This document shows, piece by piece, positions 34,410 to 42,367 of a stretch of DNA of 45,693 bases. Made by a program: the position numbers and the translations under genes. Numbering within the stretch: the first letter of the stretch is position 1; each line of letters starts with the position of its first letter. The notes under the pieces were generated by a model that was not told where the DNA came from, did no database searches, and was given only the letters and a program-made list of their open reading frames with translations. This stretch comes from Mesorhizobium sp. SARCC-RB16n (lineage in GTDB: Bacteria; Pseudomonadota; Alphaproteobacteria; Rhizobiales; Rhizobiaceae): NCBI RefSeq assembly GCF_008520305.1, contig NZ_ML703296.1, positions 1-45,693 on the forward strand. Reading direction: 5' to 3'.

Positions 34410-34814
34410 ATGGCGGCAAGGGATGTGCTGACGAAAAACCAGTTGTGCGTGCTCGAGAAACTCGAGACCGCCAGCGGGCCGCTCAGCGCCTACACCTTGC
34501 TCGACCAACTGCGCGAGCGCGGTTTTCGCGCGCCATTGCAGGTCTATCGAGCGCTCGACACGCTGGTGAAGTCAGGCTTCGTGCACCGGCTGGAAAGCAT
34601 CAACTCCTTCGTCGCCTGCGCCGAGCCGCACGACCACAGCCATTCGATGACCGCTTTCGCCATCTGCGACAGCTGTGGGCAAGTGACCGAAATGTCCGAT
34701 CACGACGTCGACCACCGGCTGAACGAATGGGTCAGTTCGACCGGCTTCGCTGCCAAGAAGGCGGTGATAGAATTTCGTGGGACCTGCGCGAAGTGCCGGG
34801 CTGAGGCTGCCTAA
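34410..34814 (+). CDS. zur: Fur-family regulator, Zur-like zinc uptake repressor
   Basis: This 134-aa metal-dependent repressor has a winged helix at about 8-65 ('LDQLRERGFRAPLQVYRALD', recognition helix). The His-rich hinge 'PHDHSHSM' (H74, H76, H78) and structural zinc cysteines C86-x2-C89 and C126-x2-C129 follow. The pattern and length fit Zur better than Fur. It is convergent with polA, 21 nt apart. I saw no clear Zur box upstream, so autoregulation is not supported. Confidence 0.83.
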   Translation: MAARDVLTKNQLCVLEKLETASGPLSAYTLLDQLRERGFRAPLQVYRALDTLVKSGFVHRLESINSFVACAEPHDHSHSMTAFAICDSCGQVTEMSDHDVDHRLNEWVSSTGFAAKKAVIEFRGTCAKCRAEAA

Positions 34815-34835
34815 GGTCTTCTCGTCGGCGGAGCC

Positions 34836-37793
34836 TCAATGCGCCTCATCCCAATTATTCGCCGCCCGCGCGTCGACATGCAGCGGCACCGACATCGACA
34901 CCGCCGGCATCGCCGCGTTTTCCATGACCTGACGCACGACCGGGATCGTCGCCTCGACTTCCGCCTCGACCGTCTCGAAGATCAGTTCGTCATGCACCTG
35001 CAACAGCATGCGGGCGGACAGCCTGGCCTTGTCCAAGGCTTCCTCCATGCGGATCATGGCGCGGCGGATGATGTCGGCGGCGGTGCCTTGCAGGCGGGCG
35101 TTGATCGAGGCGCGCTCGTTGAAGGCCCGTAGCGACGGGTTCGACGATCTGATGTCGGGATAGTGGATGCGGCGGCCGAAGATCGTTTCGACAAAGCCGT
35201 GCTCGCGGGCATAGGCCTTGGTCTCCTCGATATAGTCGCGGATGCCGGGGAAGCGCTCGAAATATTTCTTGATGTAGGCGCTCGCTTCCTCGCGCGGGAT
35301 CGACAGCTGGTTGGCGAGGCCGAAAGCCGAGATGCCGTAGATGATGCCGAAATTGATCGCCTTGGCGCGGCGGCGCACTTCCGACGGCATGCCCTCCACC
35401 GGCACGTTGAACATTTCAGACGCTGTGATGGCGTGGATGTCGGCGCCATCAGCAAAGGCCTGCCGCAGCTGCGGGATTTCGGCGACATGGGCGAGCACGC
35501 GCAGTTCGATCTGGCTGTAGTCGGCTGAGACCAGCCGGTGGCTCTTGTCGGTGATGAAGGCGGTCCTGATCTTGCGGCCTTCAGCCGTGCGCACCGGAAT
35601 GTTCTGCAAATTCGGATCGGAAGACGAGAGACGGCCGGTCGTCGTCGCGGCCAGCGCGTAGGAGGTGTGGACGCGTTTGGTTTCGGGATTGACGAAGCCG
35701 GGCAGCGCATCGGTGTAGGTCGATTTCAGCTTGGTCAGCTGGCGCCAGTCGACGATCTTGCGCGGCAGTTCGTGGCCCTCGGCGGCAAGGTCTTCGAGCA
35801 GTTGCGCCGAGGTCGACCACTGGCCGGTCTTGGTCTTGGAGCCGCCGGGCAGGCCCATGCGGCCGAACAGGATATCGCCGAGCTGCTTGGGCGAGCCGAT
35901 GTTGATGCGCTCGCCGATGAGCTGGTAGATTTCCTCTTCGAGCCGTGCTGCACCTTGCGCCAGTTCCCCCGACAGCCTGGACAGGATCTGCCGGTCGACC
36001 GAAATGCCACGCTGTTCCATGCGGGCCAGCACCGGCACCAGCGGCCGCTCCAGACGCTCATAGACCGAGACCAGGCCCTTGGCGGCAAGGCGGGGCTTCA
36101 GCACCAGCCACAGCCGCAACGTCACGTCGGCATCCTCAGCGGCGTGAGCGGTCGCCTTGTCGATGTCGACCTGGTCGAAACCGACGGAGCTCTTGCCGGA
36201 ACCGGTCACGTTCTTGAGCTGAAGGGGTGTATGGCCAAGCCATTTGTCGGCAAGGGCATTCATGCCGTGGCCATGGGGAGTGCCGGCGTCGAGTACATAG
36301 GAGATCAGCATGGTGTCGTCGAACGGCGCGACATCGATGCCGTAGCGGCTCATGATGACCAGATCATATTTCAGGTTCTGCGCGATCTTCAGCACCGACC
36401 TGTCCTCAAGCAGCGGTTTGAGCACCGCCAGTGCCTCGCGAAGCGGAATCTGGTTTTCGAGCATGCCGCCGCCAAGCAGGTCGCCGTTGCCGCTCTTGTG
36501 GGCAAAAGGAATGTAGCCGGCGCGGCCGGGCGCCGTGGCCATGGCAAGGCCGATCAGTTCGGCCTGCATGGGATCGGTCGAGGTAGCCCTGACGTCGAAG
36601 GCGACGATACCGGCCTCCCGCGCCTCGGCGACCCAGGCTTTCAGCGTCGCGATATCGCGGATGCACTGGTAGGCCGACGTATCTATCTTGCGTGTCGCCG
36701 CGCTCTCCAGCCGCAATGCGGCCAGGAGCGAAGGGGTGTCACCCTGTTTTGGCTTCTCTGTCGTCTCGGTTTCAGCAGCCTGGCCAAGCTCGGTGCCTGC
36801 TCCGTTTCGGGCAACGGGCGGTGTTCCGGCGCCGACGTCGGGGCCATGGGCGTTGTCGGCGCGTTCGACCGTTACGGCGACGGCCTGAACGTCGCCGGCC
36901 TCCGTGCCGGTCGCTTCCGCCACGCGGCGGGTCAGCGAGGTGAATTCCATGGTCTTGAGGAAGCCGATCAGCTTCGGCCCGTCGGGGGCATGCAGCACGA
37001 AATCGTCCAGCCCGTCGGCCACCGGCACGTCGTTCTTCAGCGTCACCAACTGGCGCGAGATGCGCGCCTTGTCGGCGTTGGCGATGATCGATTCCCGCCT
37101 TTTCTCCTGCTTGATCTCGCCGGCGCGTGCGAGCAATCCGTCGAGATCGCCGAACTGCTCGAGCAGTTGTGCCGCGGTCTTTGGTCCGATGCCGGGCACT
37201 CCAGGCACATTGTCGACGGAGTCGCCGGTCAGCGCCTGCATGTCGATCATCTTTTCCGGCGGCACGCCCCATTTCTCGATGACTTCGGGGATGCCGATCT
37301 GGCGGTCCTTCATCGGGTCGTACATGCCGACCGTGTCGCCGACCAGCTGCATCAGGTCCTTGTCGGAGGAGATGATGGTGGTGTCGCCGCCGGCCTCGCA
37401 GGCCAGCCGGCAATAGGTGGCGATGAGATCATCGGCCTCGAAACCTTCCATCTCGACGCAAGGCAGGTTGAACGCCCTGGTCGCCTGGCGGATCAGGCCG
37501 AACTGCGGGATCAGATCCTCGGGCGGTGCCAAACGGTTTGCCTTGTATTCGGGATAGAGGTCGTTGCGGAAGGTTTTCGAGGAATAGTCGAAAATCACGG
37601 CGAAATGCGTCGGCACAATGCCCACATCGGTGTTGCGAGCATCCTGCATCAGCTTCCATAGCATGTTGCAGAAACCGGAAACGGCGCCGACCGGCAGGCC
37701 GTCGGACTTGCGGGTCAGCGGCGGCAGTGCGTGGTAGGCCCGGAAGATGTAGCCGGAGCCGTCGATGAGGAAAAGATGATCGCCTTTTTTCAT
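34836..37793 (-). CDS. polA: DNA polymerase I
   Basis: This repair and Okazaki-fragment polymerase is 985 aa from this start. The 5' nuclease domain (about 1-285) begins 'FLIDGSGYIFRAYH' and has 'EGFEADDLIA' and 'GDSVDNVPGVPGIGPKTA'. The polymerase domain carries motif A 'DYSQIELR' (about 758), motif B 'RRAKAINFGIIYG' and motif C 'QVHDELIFE' (about 934). The middle 3'-5' exonuclease domain looks damaged: exo I reads DVR in place of DTE at 399-401, and exo III has H550 where Y is expected, though D477 and D554 remain. An ATG 16 codons upstream (37841) is also possible; neither has a clear ribosome site. Confidence 0.95.
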   Translation of the reverse strand: MKKGDHLFLIDGSGYIFRAYHALPPLTRKSDGLPVGAVSGFCNMLWKLMQDARNTDVGIVPTHFAVIFDYSSKTFRNDLYPEYKANRLAPPEDLIPQFGLIRQATRAFNLPCVEMEGFEADDLIATYCRLACEAGGDTTIISSDKDLMQLVGDTVGMYDPMKDRQIGIPEVIEKWGVPPEKMIDMQALTGDSVDNVPGVPGIGPKTAAQLLEQFGDLDGLLARAGEIKQEKRRESIIANADKARISRQLVTLKNDVPVADGLDDFVLHAPDGPKLIGFLKTMEFTSLTRRVAEATGTEAGDVQAVAVTVERADNAHGPDVGAGTPPVARNGAGTELGQAAETETTEKPKQGDTPSLLAALRLESAATRKIDTSAYQCIRDIATLKAWVAEAREAGIVAFDVRATSTDPMQAELIGLAMATAPGRAGYIPFAHKSGNGDLLGGGMLENQIPLREALAVLKPLLEDRSVLKIAQNLKYDLVIMSRYGIDVAPFDDTMLISYVLDAGTPHGHGMNALADKWLGHTPLQLKNVTGSGKSSVGFDQVDIDKATAHAAEDADVTLRLWLVLKPRLAAKGLVSVYERLERPLVPVLARMEQRGISVDRQILSRLSGELAQGAARLEEEIYQLIGERINIGSPKQLGDILFGRMGLPGGSKTKTGQWSTSAQLLEDLAAEGHELPRKIVDWRQLTKLKSTYTDALPGFVNPETKRVHTSYALAATTTGRLSSSDPNLQNIPVRTAEGRKIRTAFITDKSHRLVSADYSQIELRVLAHVAEIPQLRQAFADGADIHAITASEMFNVPVEGMPSEVRRRAKAINFGIIYGISAFGLANQLSIPREEASAYIKKYFERFPGIRDYIEETKAYAREHGFVETIFGRRIHYPDIRSSNPSLRAFNERASINARLQGTAADIIRRAMIRMEEALDKARLSARMLLQVHDELIFETVEAEVEATIPVVRQVMENAAMPAVSMSVPLHVDARAANNWDEAH

Positions 37794-37865
37794 GCCGGCA
37801 GGGATAGCGCGGCGCGGTGGGTTGGTCCATGCCAAAGACATCGCCAGGTATCGGTTCCGTCAACA

Positions 37866-37911
37866 CCCTGACAGATCGGGCCCCTGACAGATCGGAACCC
37901 TGACGGATCGG
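37866..37911. repeat. Three tandem 16-bp repeats
   Basis: The unit CCCTGACAGATCGG plus two variable bases occurs at 37866, 37882 and 37898; the third copy has G for A at one place. It lies upstream of polA, downstream of a TATAAC (37918-37913, minus strand) that could be the polA -10, and would then be in the polA leader. Confidence 0.75.
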
Positions 37912-37935
37912 GGTTATACAAGTCTGCTCACGGGC

Positions 37936-37955
37936 ACGTTACAAAAGTGTAACGT
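37936..37955. promoter_or_regulatory. Palindrome ACGTTACA-AAAG-TGTAACGT
   Basis: Perfect 8-bp arms around four bases, between the candidate divergent promoters of polA and of the small RNA. Symmetry and place fit a site for a dimeric regulator. No regulator is suggested by the sequence itself. Confidence 0.5.
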
Positions 37956-37997
37956 TGGCGCCCTTGAATCGCCACGTTCACAGACCCAAATACACGT

Positions 37998-38146
37998 CAT
38001 CGGCAGTTTTCGCCGAAGTCCGGAGTAAGGCCCGTCCCCCGCCTATACCGGACAACTGCGGCAGCCTATCCCCCCTCTCCGGGCTGCCGCATCGTTTCGA
38101 GTAAAAGGCCGCCGTGGTTCCCCCTCCACCACGGCGGCATTTTTTT
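37998..38146 (+). ncRNA. Small RNA, alpha-r7 (Smr7C)-like
   Basis: About 150 nt with four stems in a row: CGGC/GCCG (38001-38015), GTCCGG/CCGGAC (38018-38054), TGCGGCAGCC/GGCTGCCGCA (38058-38092) and an 11-bp terminator stem with seven Ts. Several loops are C/U-rich (CCCCCCTCTCC, TCCCCCTCC) and could pair with Shine-Dalgarno sequences. CTTGAA at 37963 with a CAAATA-like -10 fits a start near 37998. No protein frame fits. From memory, the rhizobial trans-acting RNA Smr7C lies beside polA; the position agrees, but the family was not tested with a covariance model. Confidence 0.66.
38108..38146 (+). terminator. Strong intrinsic terminator of the small RNA
   Basis: GCCGCCGTGGT and ACCACGGCGGC form a perfect 11-bp stem with a 9-nt loop, followed by A and TTTTTTT. 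This is the clearest factor-independent terminator in the window. No protein gene lies upstream on this strand, so it must end a non-coding transcript. Confidence 0.9.
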
Positions 38147-38245
38147 GCCCGCGGCGGCCGCCCGGCGCCTTGGTCCAATGTCCCGGGCTTTTCGTTTCGC
38201 CGCTCTGCCTTTACGGTTCCGGCACTGAATCGAAAGGCTATGCAA

Positions 38246-39631
38246 ATGTCCGCAGTTTCCCCTGTCCTCGACCGTCTCGACAAGAACCTCGGTCAGAGCC
38301 TGGAACGGCTCTTCGGCCTGCTCGGGATCAAGTCGATCTCCACCGATCCGGCCTATGCCGCCGACTGCCGCAAGGCGGCGGAATGGCTGGTGGCGGAACT
38401 CAAGCTCATCGGCTTCGACGCCAGCGTGCGCGACACGCCCGGGCACCCGATGGTGGTTGCGCATCATGACGGGCCGGCGGGTGCGCAGCATGTGCTGTTC
38501 TACGGGCACTATGATGTGCAGCCTGTCGACCCGATCGAACTGTGGGAAAACGACCCCTTCGCCCCCGCGATCAAGGAGGTCGGACCTGGTCACAAGATCA
38601 TCACTGGGCGCGGCTCGGCCGATGACAAAGGCCAGCTGATGACCTTCGTCGAAGCCTGTCGCGCCTGGAAGCAGGTGCACGGCGGTCTGCCGTGCCGCGT
38701 CACCATCCTGTTCGAAGGCGAGGAGGAATCCGGTTCGCTCTCGCTGAAGCCGTTCCTCGAGGCCAATGCCGAGGAACTCAAGGCCGACTTCGCGCTGGTG
38801 TGCGATACCAGCATGTGGGACCGCGACACGCCGTCGATCTGCGTCGGGCTGCGCGGTCTGGTCGGCGAGGAGATCACGGTGAAGGCCGCCGACCGCGACC
38901 TGCATTCGGGCCTTTACGGCGGGGCTGCCGCCAACCCGATCCGCATCCTGGCCAAGGTGCTGGCCGACATCCACGACAAGGACGGGCATATCACCATCCC
39001 GGGCTTCTATGACGGTGTCGAGGAAACGCCCTCGCAGGTGCTGAAATCATGGGAGACGCTGGGCGAGACGGCCGAGACATTCCTCGGACCTGTCGGCCTG
39101 TCGATCCCGTCAGGCGAAAAAAGCCGCTCGGTGCTGGAGCTGACCTGGGCCCGGCCCACGGCCGAGTTCAACGGCATCATCGGCGGTTACACCGGCAAGG
39201 GCTTCAAGACGGTGATTGCCGCGGAAGCATCGGCCAAGGTCTCGTTCCGCCTTGTCCATAAGCAAGACCCGGCCAAGATCCGGGCTGCGTTTCAGAAATT
39301 CGTCAAGGAGCGTATTCCGGCTGACTGTTCGGTCGAATTCCACGCGCATGGCGGTTCCCCGGCAATCCAGCTTTCCTATGACTCGCCCTTCCTCGCCAAA
39401 GCCAAGACCGCGCTTTCCGACGAATGGCCAAAGCCCGCGGTGACGACCGGCAGCGGCGGCTCCATTCCGGTGGTGGGCGACTTCCAGACCTACCTCGGCA
39501 TGGAATCGCTGCTGGTCGGCTTCGGCCTCGACGACGACCGCATCCACTCGCCCAACGAGAAATATGAACTCAGTTCCTTCCACAAGGGCCAGCGCTCCTG
39601 GGCGCGCATTCTGGATGCGCTGACACGGTAA
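38246..39631 (+). CDS. M20-family metallopeptidase (dipeptidase)
   Basis: This two-zinc peptidase is 461 aa. Zinc-ligand blocks are 'LFYGHYDVQP' (H and D), 'GRGSADDKG' (bridging D), 'FEGEEESGS' (catalytic E plus ligand E), 'CDTSMWD' and the late H in 'DRIHSPNEKY'; the lid domain has 'DLHSGLYGG'. The family covers carnosinase-like dipeptidases and some acyl-amino acid hydrolases. GAAAGG 8 nt before the ATG at 38246 favours it over the ATG at 38240. It is a single gene after the small RNA terminator. Confidence 0.92.
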   Translation: MSAVSPVLDRLDKNLGQSLERLFGLLGIKSISTDPAYAADCRKAAEWLVAELKLIGFDASVRDTPGHPMVVAHHDGPAGAQHVLFYGHYDVQPVDPIELWENDPFAPAIKEVGPGHKIITGRGSADDKGQLMTFVEACRAWKQVHGGLPCRVTILFEGEEESGSLSLKPFLEANAEELKADFALVCDTSMWDRDTPSICVGLRGLVGEEITVKAADRDLHSGLYGGAAANPIRILAKVLADIHDKDGHITIPGFYDGVEETPSQVLKSWETLGETAETFLGPVGLSIPSGEKSRSVLELTWARPTAEFNGIIGGYTGKGFKTVIAAEASAKVSFRLVHKQDPAKIRAAFQKFVKERIPADCSVEFHAHGGSPAIQLSYDSPFLAKAKTALSDEWPKPAVTTGSGGSIPVVGDFQTYLGMESLLVGFGLDDDRIHSPNEKYELSSFHKGQRSWARILDALTR

Positions 39632-39780
39632 GACGAACAACCCTGGAGGGCGGAAAATCAACTTTCTGTTGATTTTTCCGCCGATCACGGCGAGGACGGG
39701 TCGACAGCGCAATGTGTCGGAGCGCGTGTGCGCTTCTTCGATGGATGCGCGACGCCGAAGGCAGCGACCCGGAGAAGACG

Positions 39781-40401
39781 ATGAGCGATATCCGCTTCCA
39801 TAAAAACGATCTGCCTGACCTGTCCCGCTACAATGTCGCGGCGGTGGCCATCGATACGGAAACGCTCGGCCTCAACCCGCACCGCGACCGGCTCTGCGTG
39901 GTACAGATTTCGCCTGGCGACGGCAGCGCCGATGTCATCCAGATCACGCCGGGCCAGAAAAAGGCACCGAACCTCGTCAGCCTGCTGAGGAACCGCACCA
40001 TCACCAAGCTGTTCCACTACGGTCGCTTCGACCTCGCCGTGCTCTACAATGCGTTTGGCGTGATGCCCGAGCCGGTATTCTGCACCAAGATCGCCTCGCG
40101 GCTGACGCGCACCTACACCGACCGGCACGGGCTGAAGGACATCTGCTTCGAGCTTCTCGGTGTCGGCCTGTCCAAGGCGCAGCAATCGTCGGATTGGGCG
40201 GCCGAAACACTGTCGCCCGAGCAACTCGAATACGCGGCCTCGGACGTGCTCTATCTGCATCGGTTGCGCGACGTGCTGGCCGGGCGGCTGGCGCGAGACG
40301 GGCGGACGAAGGAGGCGGACGCCTGCTTCCGCTTCCTGCCGACACGGTCCAAGCTTGACCTGATGGGCTGGGCCGAAGAGGATATCTTCGCCCATAGCTG
40401 A
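39781..40401 (+). CDS. nrnC: Nano-RNase / 3'-5' exoribonuclease NrnC
   Basis: This DEDDy exonuclease is 206 aa, the length of Bartonella NrnC and nearly the same sequence pattern. Catalytic residues are D25 and E27 in 'AIDTETLG', D84 in 'HYGRFDLAVL', and Y151 and D155 in 'YAASDVLYLH'. Unlike RNase D there is no HRDC domain. NrnC degrades very short RNA, including dinucleotides, and serves alphaproteobacteria in place of oligoribonuclease. GGAGAAG just before the ATG sets the start. Confidence 0.93.
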   Translation: MSDIRFHKNDLPDLSRYNVAAVAIDTETLGLNPHRDRLCVVQISPGDGSADVIQITPGQKKAPNLVSLLRNRTITKLFHYGRFDLAVLYNAFGVMPEPVFCTKIASRLTRTYTDRHGLKDICFELLGVGLSKAQQSSDWAAETLSPEQLEYAASDVLYLHRLRDVLAGRLARDGRTKEADACFRFLPTRSKLDLMGWAEEDIFAHS

Positions 40402-40414
40402 AAAAAGGGATGAG

Positions 40415-40615
40415 ATGGCGGACAGAAAGCCGATATCGACCGCGCCGACCGACGGCTCCAAGGTCACCGTCACCTGGAAGGACAGCGACGGCGTCCTCAA
40501 CGAATCCATAGCGCAGTACCGCGACGGCGGCTGGTGGGTCTACACCGACAGCCATACGCAAAAGAAGGTCGAGCCGACCAGCTGGCGGCCCACTGCCGGC
40601 GACGACGACCAGTGA
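40415..40615 (+). CDS. Small conserved-looking hypothetical protein
   Basis: A 66-aa soluble protein that starts 13 nt after nrnC, behind AAAGGGATGAG. The middle has 'STAPTDGSKVTVTWKDSDGV' and a Trp-rich stretch 'GGWWVYTDSHTQKKV..TSW'. It looks like one small beta domain. I do not recognise a characterised family. The short spacing suggests co-transcription with nrnC. Confidence 0.72.
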   Translation: MADRKPISTAPTDGSKVTVTWKDSDGVLNESIAQYRDGGWWVYTDSHTQKKVEPTSWRPTAGDDDQ

Positions 40616-40723
40616 GCGCGCCGCTGGCGAGGCCGGGGGCTTTCGCATAGGCTGAAGTCGTTGATATCGAGGCCGATTCGGAGCCTTCCGCTCCGCACGC
40701 CCTCTTGCTCGGGGGAAACCGCT

Positions 40724-40978
40724 ATGGGTGCCGAAAGCCTTCTCGTCTTCATCATCATTGGTGCCATCGCCGGCTGGCTCGCCGGTCTTATCGTTTCGGG
40801 TTTCGGCTTCGGCCTGATCGGCAACATCATCGTCGGCATCGTCGGCGCGTTCATCGCCGGCTGGCTGTTCCCGCGGATCGGCTTCTCGATCGGCGGCGGC
40901 ATCATCGCCTCCATCATCCACGCCACGATCGGCGCCATCATCCTTTTGGTTCTGGTCAAGGTCCTGAAACGAGCCTGA
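40724..40978 (+). CDS. GlsB/YeaQ/YmgE-family small membrane protein
   Basis: An 84-aa inner-membrane protein with three hydrophobic segments. It shows the Gly-rich repeat of this transglycosylase-associated family, 'GAIAGWLAGLIVSGFGFGLIGN' in outline and 'GIVGAFIAGWLFP'. Members are often stress-induced; their function is not settled. GGGGGA 7 nt before the ATG supports this start over an in-frame ATG 21 codons upstream. Confidence 0.88.
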   Translation: MGAESLLVFIIIGAIAGWLAGLIVSGFGFGLIGNIIVGIVGAFIAGWLFPRIGFSIGGGIIASIIHATIGAIILLVLVKVLKRA

Positions 40979-41003
40979 GGCTCGGCACGGCAAAGGGCGC
41001 GCC

Positions 41004-41150
41004 ATGAAGCAGAACACACTCTATCTCATCATTGGCGCGCTCGTCGTCGTGGTCATCGCGCTGGGCGTCTTCGTCTACCGCGAGCAGACCAGGCCGAAAG
41101 GCGTCGAACTCAAGATCGACGACAAGGGCATTTCGATCCAGCAGAACTGA
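41004..41150 (+). CDS. 48-aa single-span membrane protein
   Basis: This short gene begins MKQNTLYLIIGALVVVV. It has one membrane segment (about 6-25), a basic stretch 'YREQTRPKG' and a charged C-terminal tail ending 'DDKGISIQQN'. It starts 25 nt after the GlsB-family gene, preceded by AAAGGG at about 8 nt, so the two may be an operon. I recall similar small proteins in other Rhizobiales; no function is known to me. Confidence 0.72.
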   Translation: MKQNTLYLIIGALVVVVIALGVFVYREQTRPKGVELKIDDKGISIQQN

Positions 41151-41260
41151 GCCTGCGCTCGACTGGAATGCCGTTTTGATTCTCCGGATGGCGGGCAGCT
41201 TTGGTCGACAAGCGCGACGGGGTCGGCGGCCCGAAATCCAGGGGCTGCGCGGGGGCGTCA

Positions 41261-42325
41261 ATGGTCCGGGTCTGCAAGACGGATCTTCCAATGCTCGATC
41301 TCGGTGGGAGTTGCACGACGATAGCTCCGGTCGCATTCAGGGCCAGCCAAGCAGTTCGGGCAGCGCTTTCGGCTATGGGACGCACCGAGGATCTGCGCTT
41401 TTCGCCCGACAACCGGCTGCTGGCGATCGCGGCCTTCGCGCGCAAACGCTGTCTGCTCCTGCGTATCGATGTCGAGATGTGGCCTGATGGCCCAGAGATT
41501 ACCATCCATGATTTCATGGAACTGAGGTCGGACGACATCGGCGAGGTCCACGGCCTCGATTTCATCGATGACAAGACCCTGGTGGTTGCCAACCGCGACG
41601 GGCAGCTTGCGATATTTGCCCTGCCCGTGGAAAGCATGGCGGGCCAGCATCGGGAAATCACCGCGCTTCGGCGGATCGACGGCAAGCCTTTCTGCAAACT
41701 CAGGACACCGGGCTCGGTCGTCGTCCGGCGCGAGTCCGGCGGCCGTATCAGCCTGCTGGCCTGCAACAATTATACGCATCTGGTCACCCGGCACGTGGCC
41801 ATACGCTGGCTGGGCTATCGGACGGTCAAGAACCAGCCATTGCTCAGGAACGGCCTCGATGTACCCGACGGGATCGCAGTCAGCCATGACGGCCAATGGA
41901 TTGCCGTCAGCAGCCATGGCACCAGGGACGTGAAACTTTACCGGACGTCCTCGTCGCTTGGGCCAAAGAGCGAGCCCGTCGGCATCCTGCAAGACGCCGG
42001 CTTTCCACATGGCCTGCGCTTCACCAGGGATGATCGGCATATCCTCGTGGCCGATGCCGGCAGCCCGGCGGTGCATATCTATGAACGCGGCGACGGCTGG
42101 GCCGGGCGTCGCCGCCCGACGCATTCAGTCGGCGTGCTCGACGAGGAGACCTTTCTGCGGGGCAGGGCCAGTGTCGAGGAAGGTGGCCCGAAGGGTCTCG
42201 ACATCGACCGTTCGAACAGTGTCGTCGCGGTCACCTGCGAGGAGCAGTCGCTGGCCTTCTATCCGATGGCGTCGATTGTCGGAAAGACAAGGTGGGGGCT
42301 CGAACCTAGTATGGCGCGCCTTTAA
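41261..42325 (+). CDS. Beta-propeller-like hypothetical protein
   Basis: A 354-aa protein from this start, without an obvious signal peptide. It has repeating strand patterns typical of WD40/NHL-like propellers: 'RFSPDNRLLAIAAF', 'LDFIDDKTLVVANRDG', 'IAVSHDGQWIAVSSHG' and 'LRFTRDDRHILVADAGSP'. It resembles YncE/lactonase-type repeats, but I cannot name a ligand or enzyme. GGGGG 6 nt before the ATG supports the start; an earlier TTG and a later ATG at 41375 are possible. It is convergent with the pyrophosphatase gene. Confidence 0.7.
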   Translation: MVRVCKTDLPMLDLGGSCTTIAPVAFRASQAVRAALSAMGRTEDLRFSPDNRLLAIAAFARKRCLLLRIDVEMWPDGPEITIHDFMELRSDDIGEVHGLDFIDDKTLVVANRDGQLAIFALPVESMAGQHREITALRRIDGKPFCKLRTPGSVVVRRESGGRISLLACNNYTHLVTRHVAIRWLGYRTVKNQPLLRNGLDVPDGIAVSHDGQWIAVSSHGTRDVKLYRTSSSLGPKSEPVGILQDAGFPHGLRFTRDDRHILVADAGSPAVHIYERGDGWAGRRRPTHSVGVLDEETFLRGRASVEEGGPKGLDIDRSNSVVAVTCEEQSLAFYPMASIVGKTRWGLEPSMARL

Positions 42326-42367
42326 GCGCCTGATCTATCGGAACAAAGCACCAGAAAGTGGCCATGC

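Noticed and set aside
34410-34814. Iron regulator Fur or Mur instead of Zur
   Set aside because: The His-rich hinge, both CxxC pairs and the short length fit Zur better, though metal choice cannot be proven from the sequence.
35538-37661. Open frame of 707 codons antisense to polA
   Set aside because: polA is unmistakable on the other strand; the antisense frame is Arg/His/Asp-rich and has no recognisable domain.
37978-38283. 101-codon minus-strand frame over the small RNA
   Set aside because: It covers the hairpins and the terminator, lacks a ribosome site and has no protein-like pattern; a structured RNA on the plus strand explains the region better.
39781-40401. RNase D (rnd)
   Set aside because: The protein ends after the DEDDy exonuclease domain without HRDC domains and matches NrnC in length and motifs.
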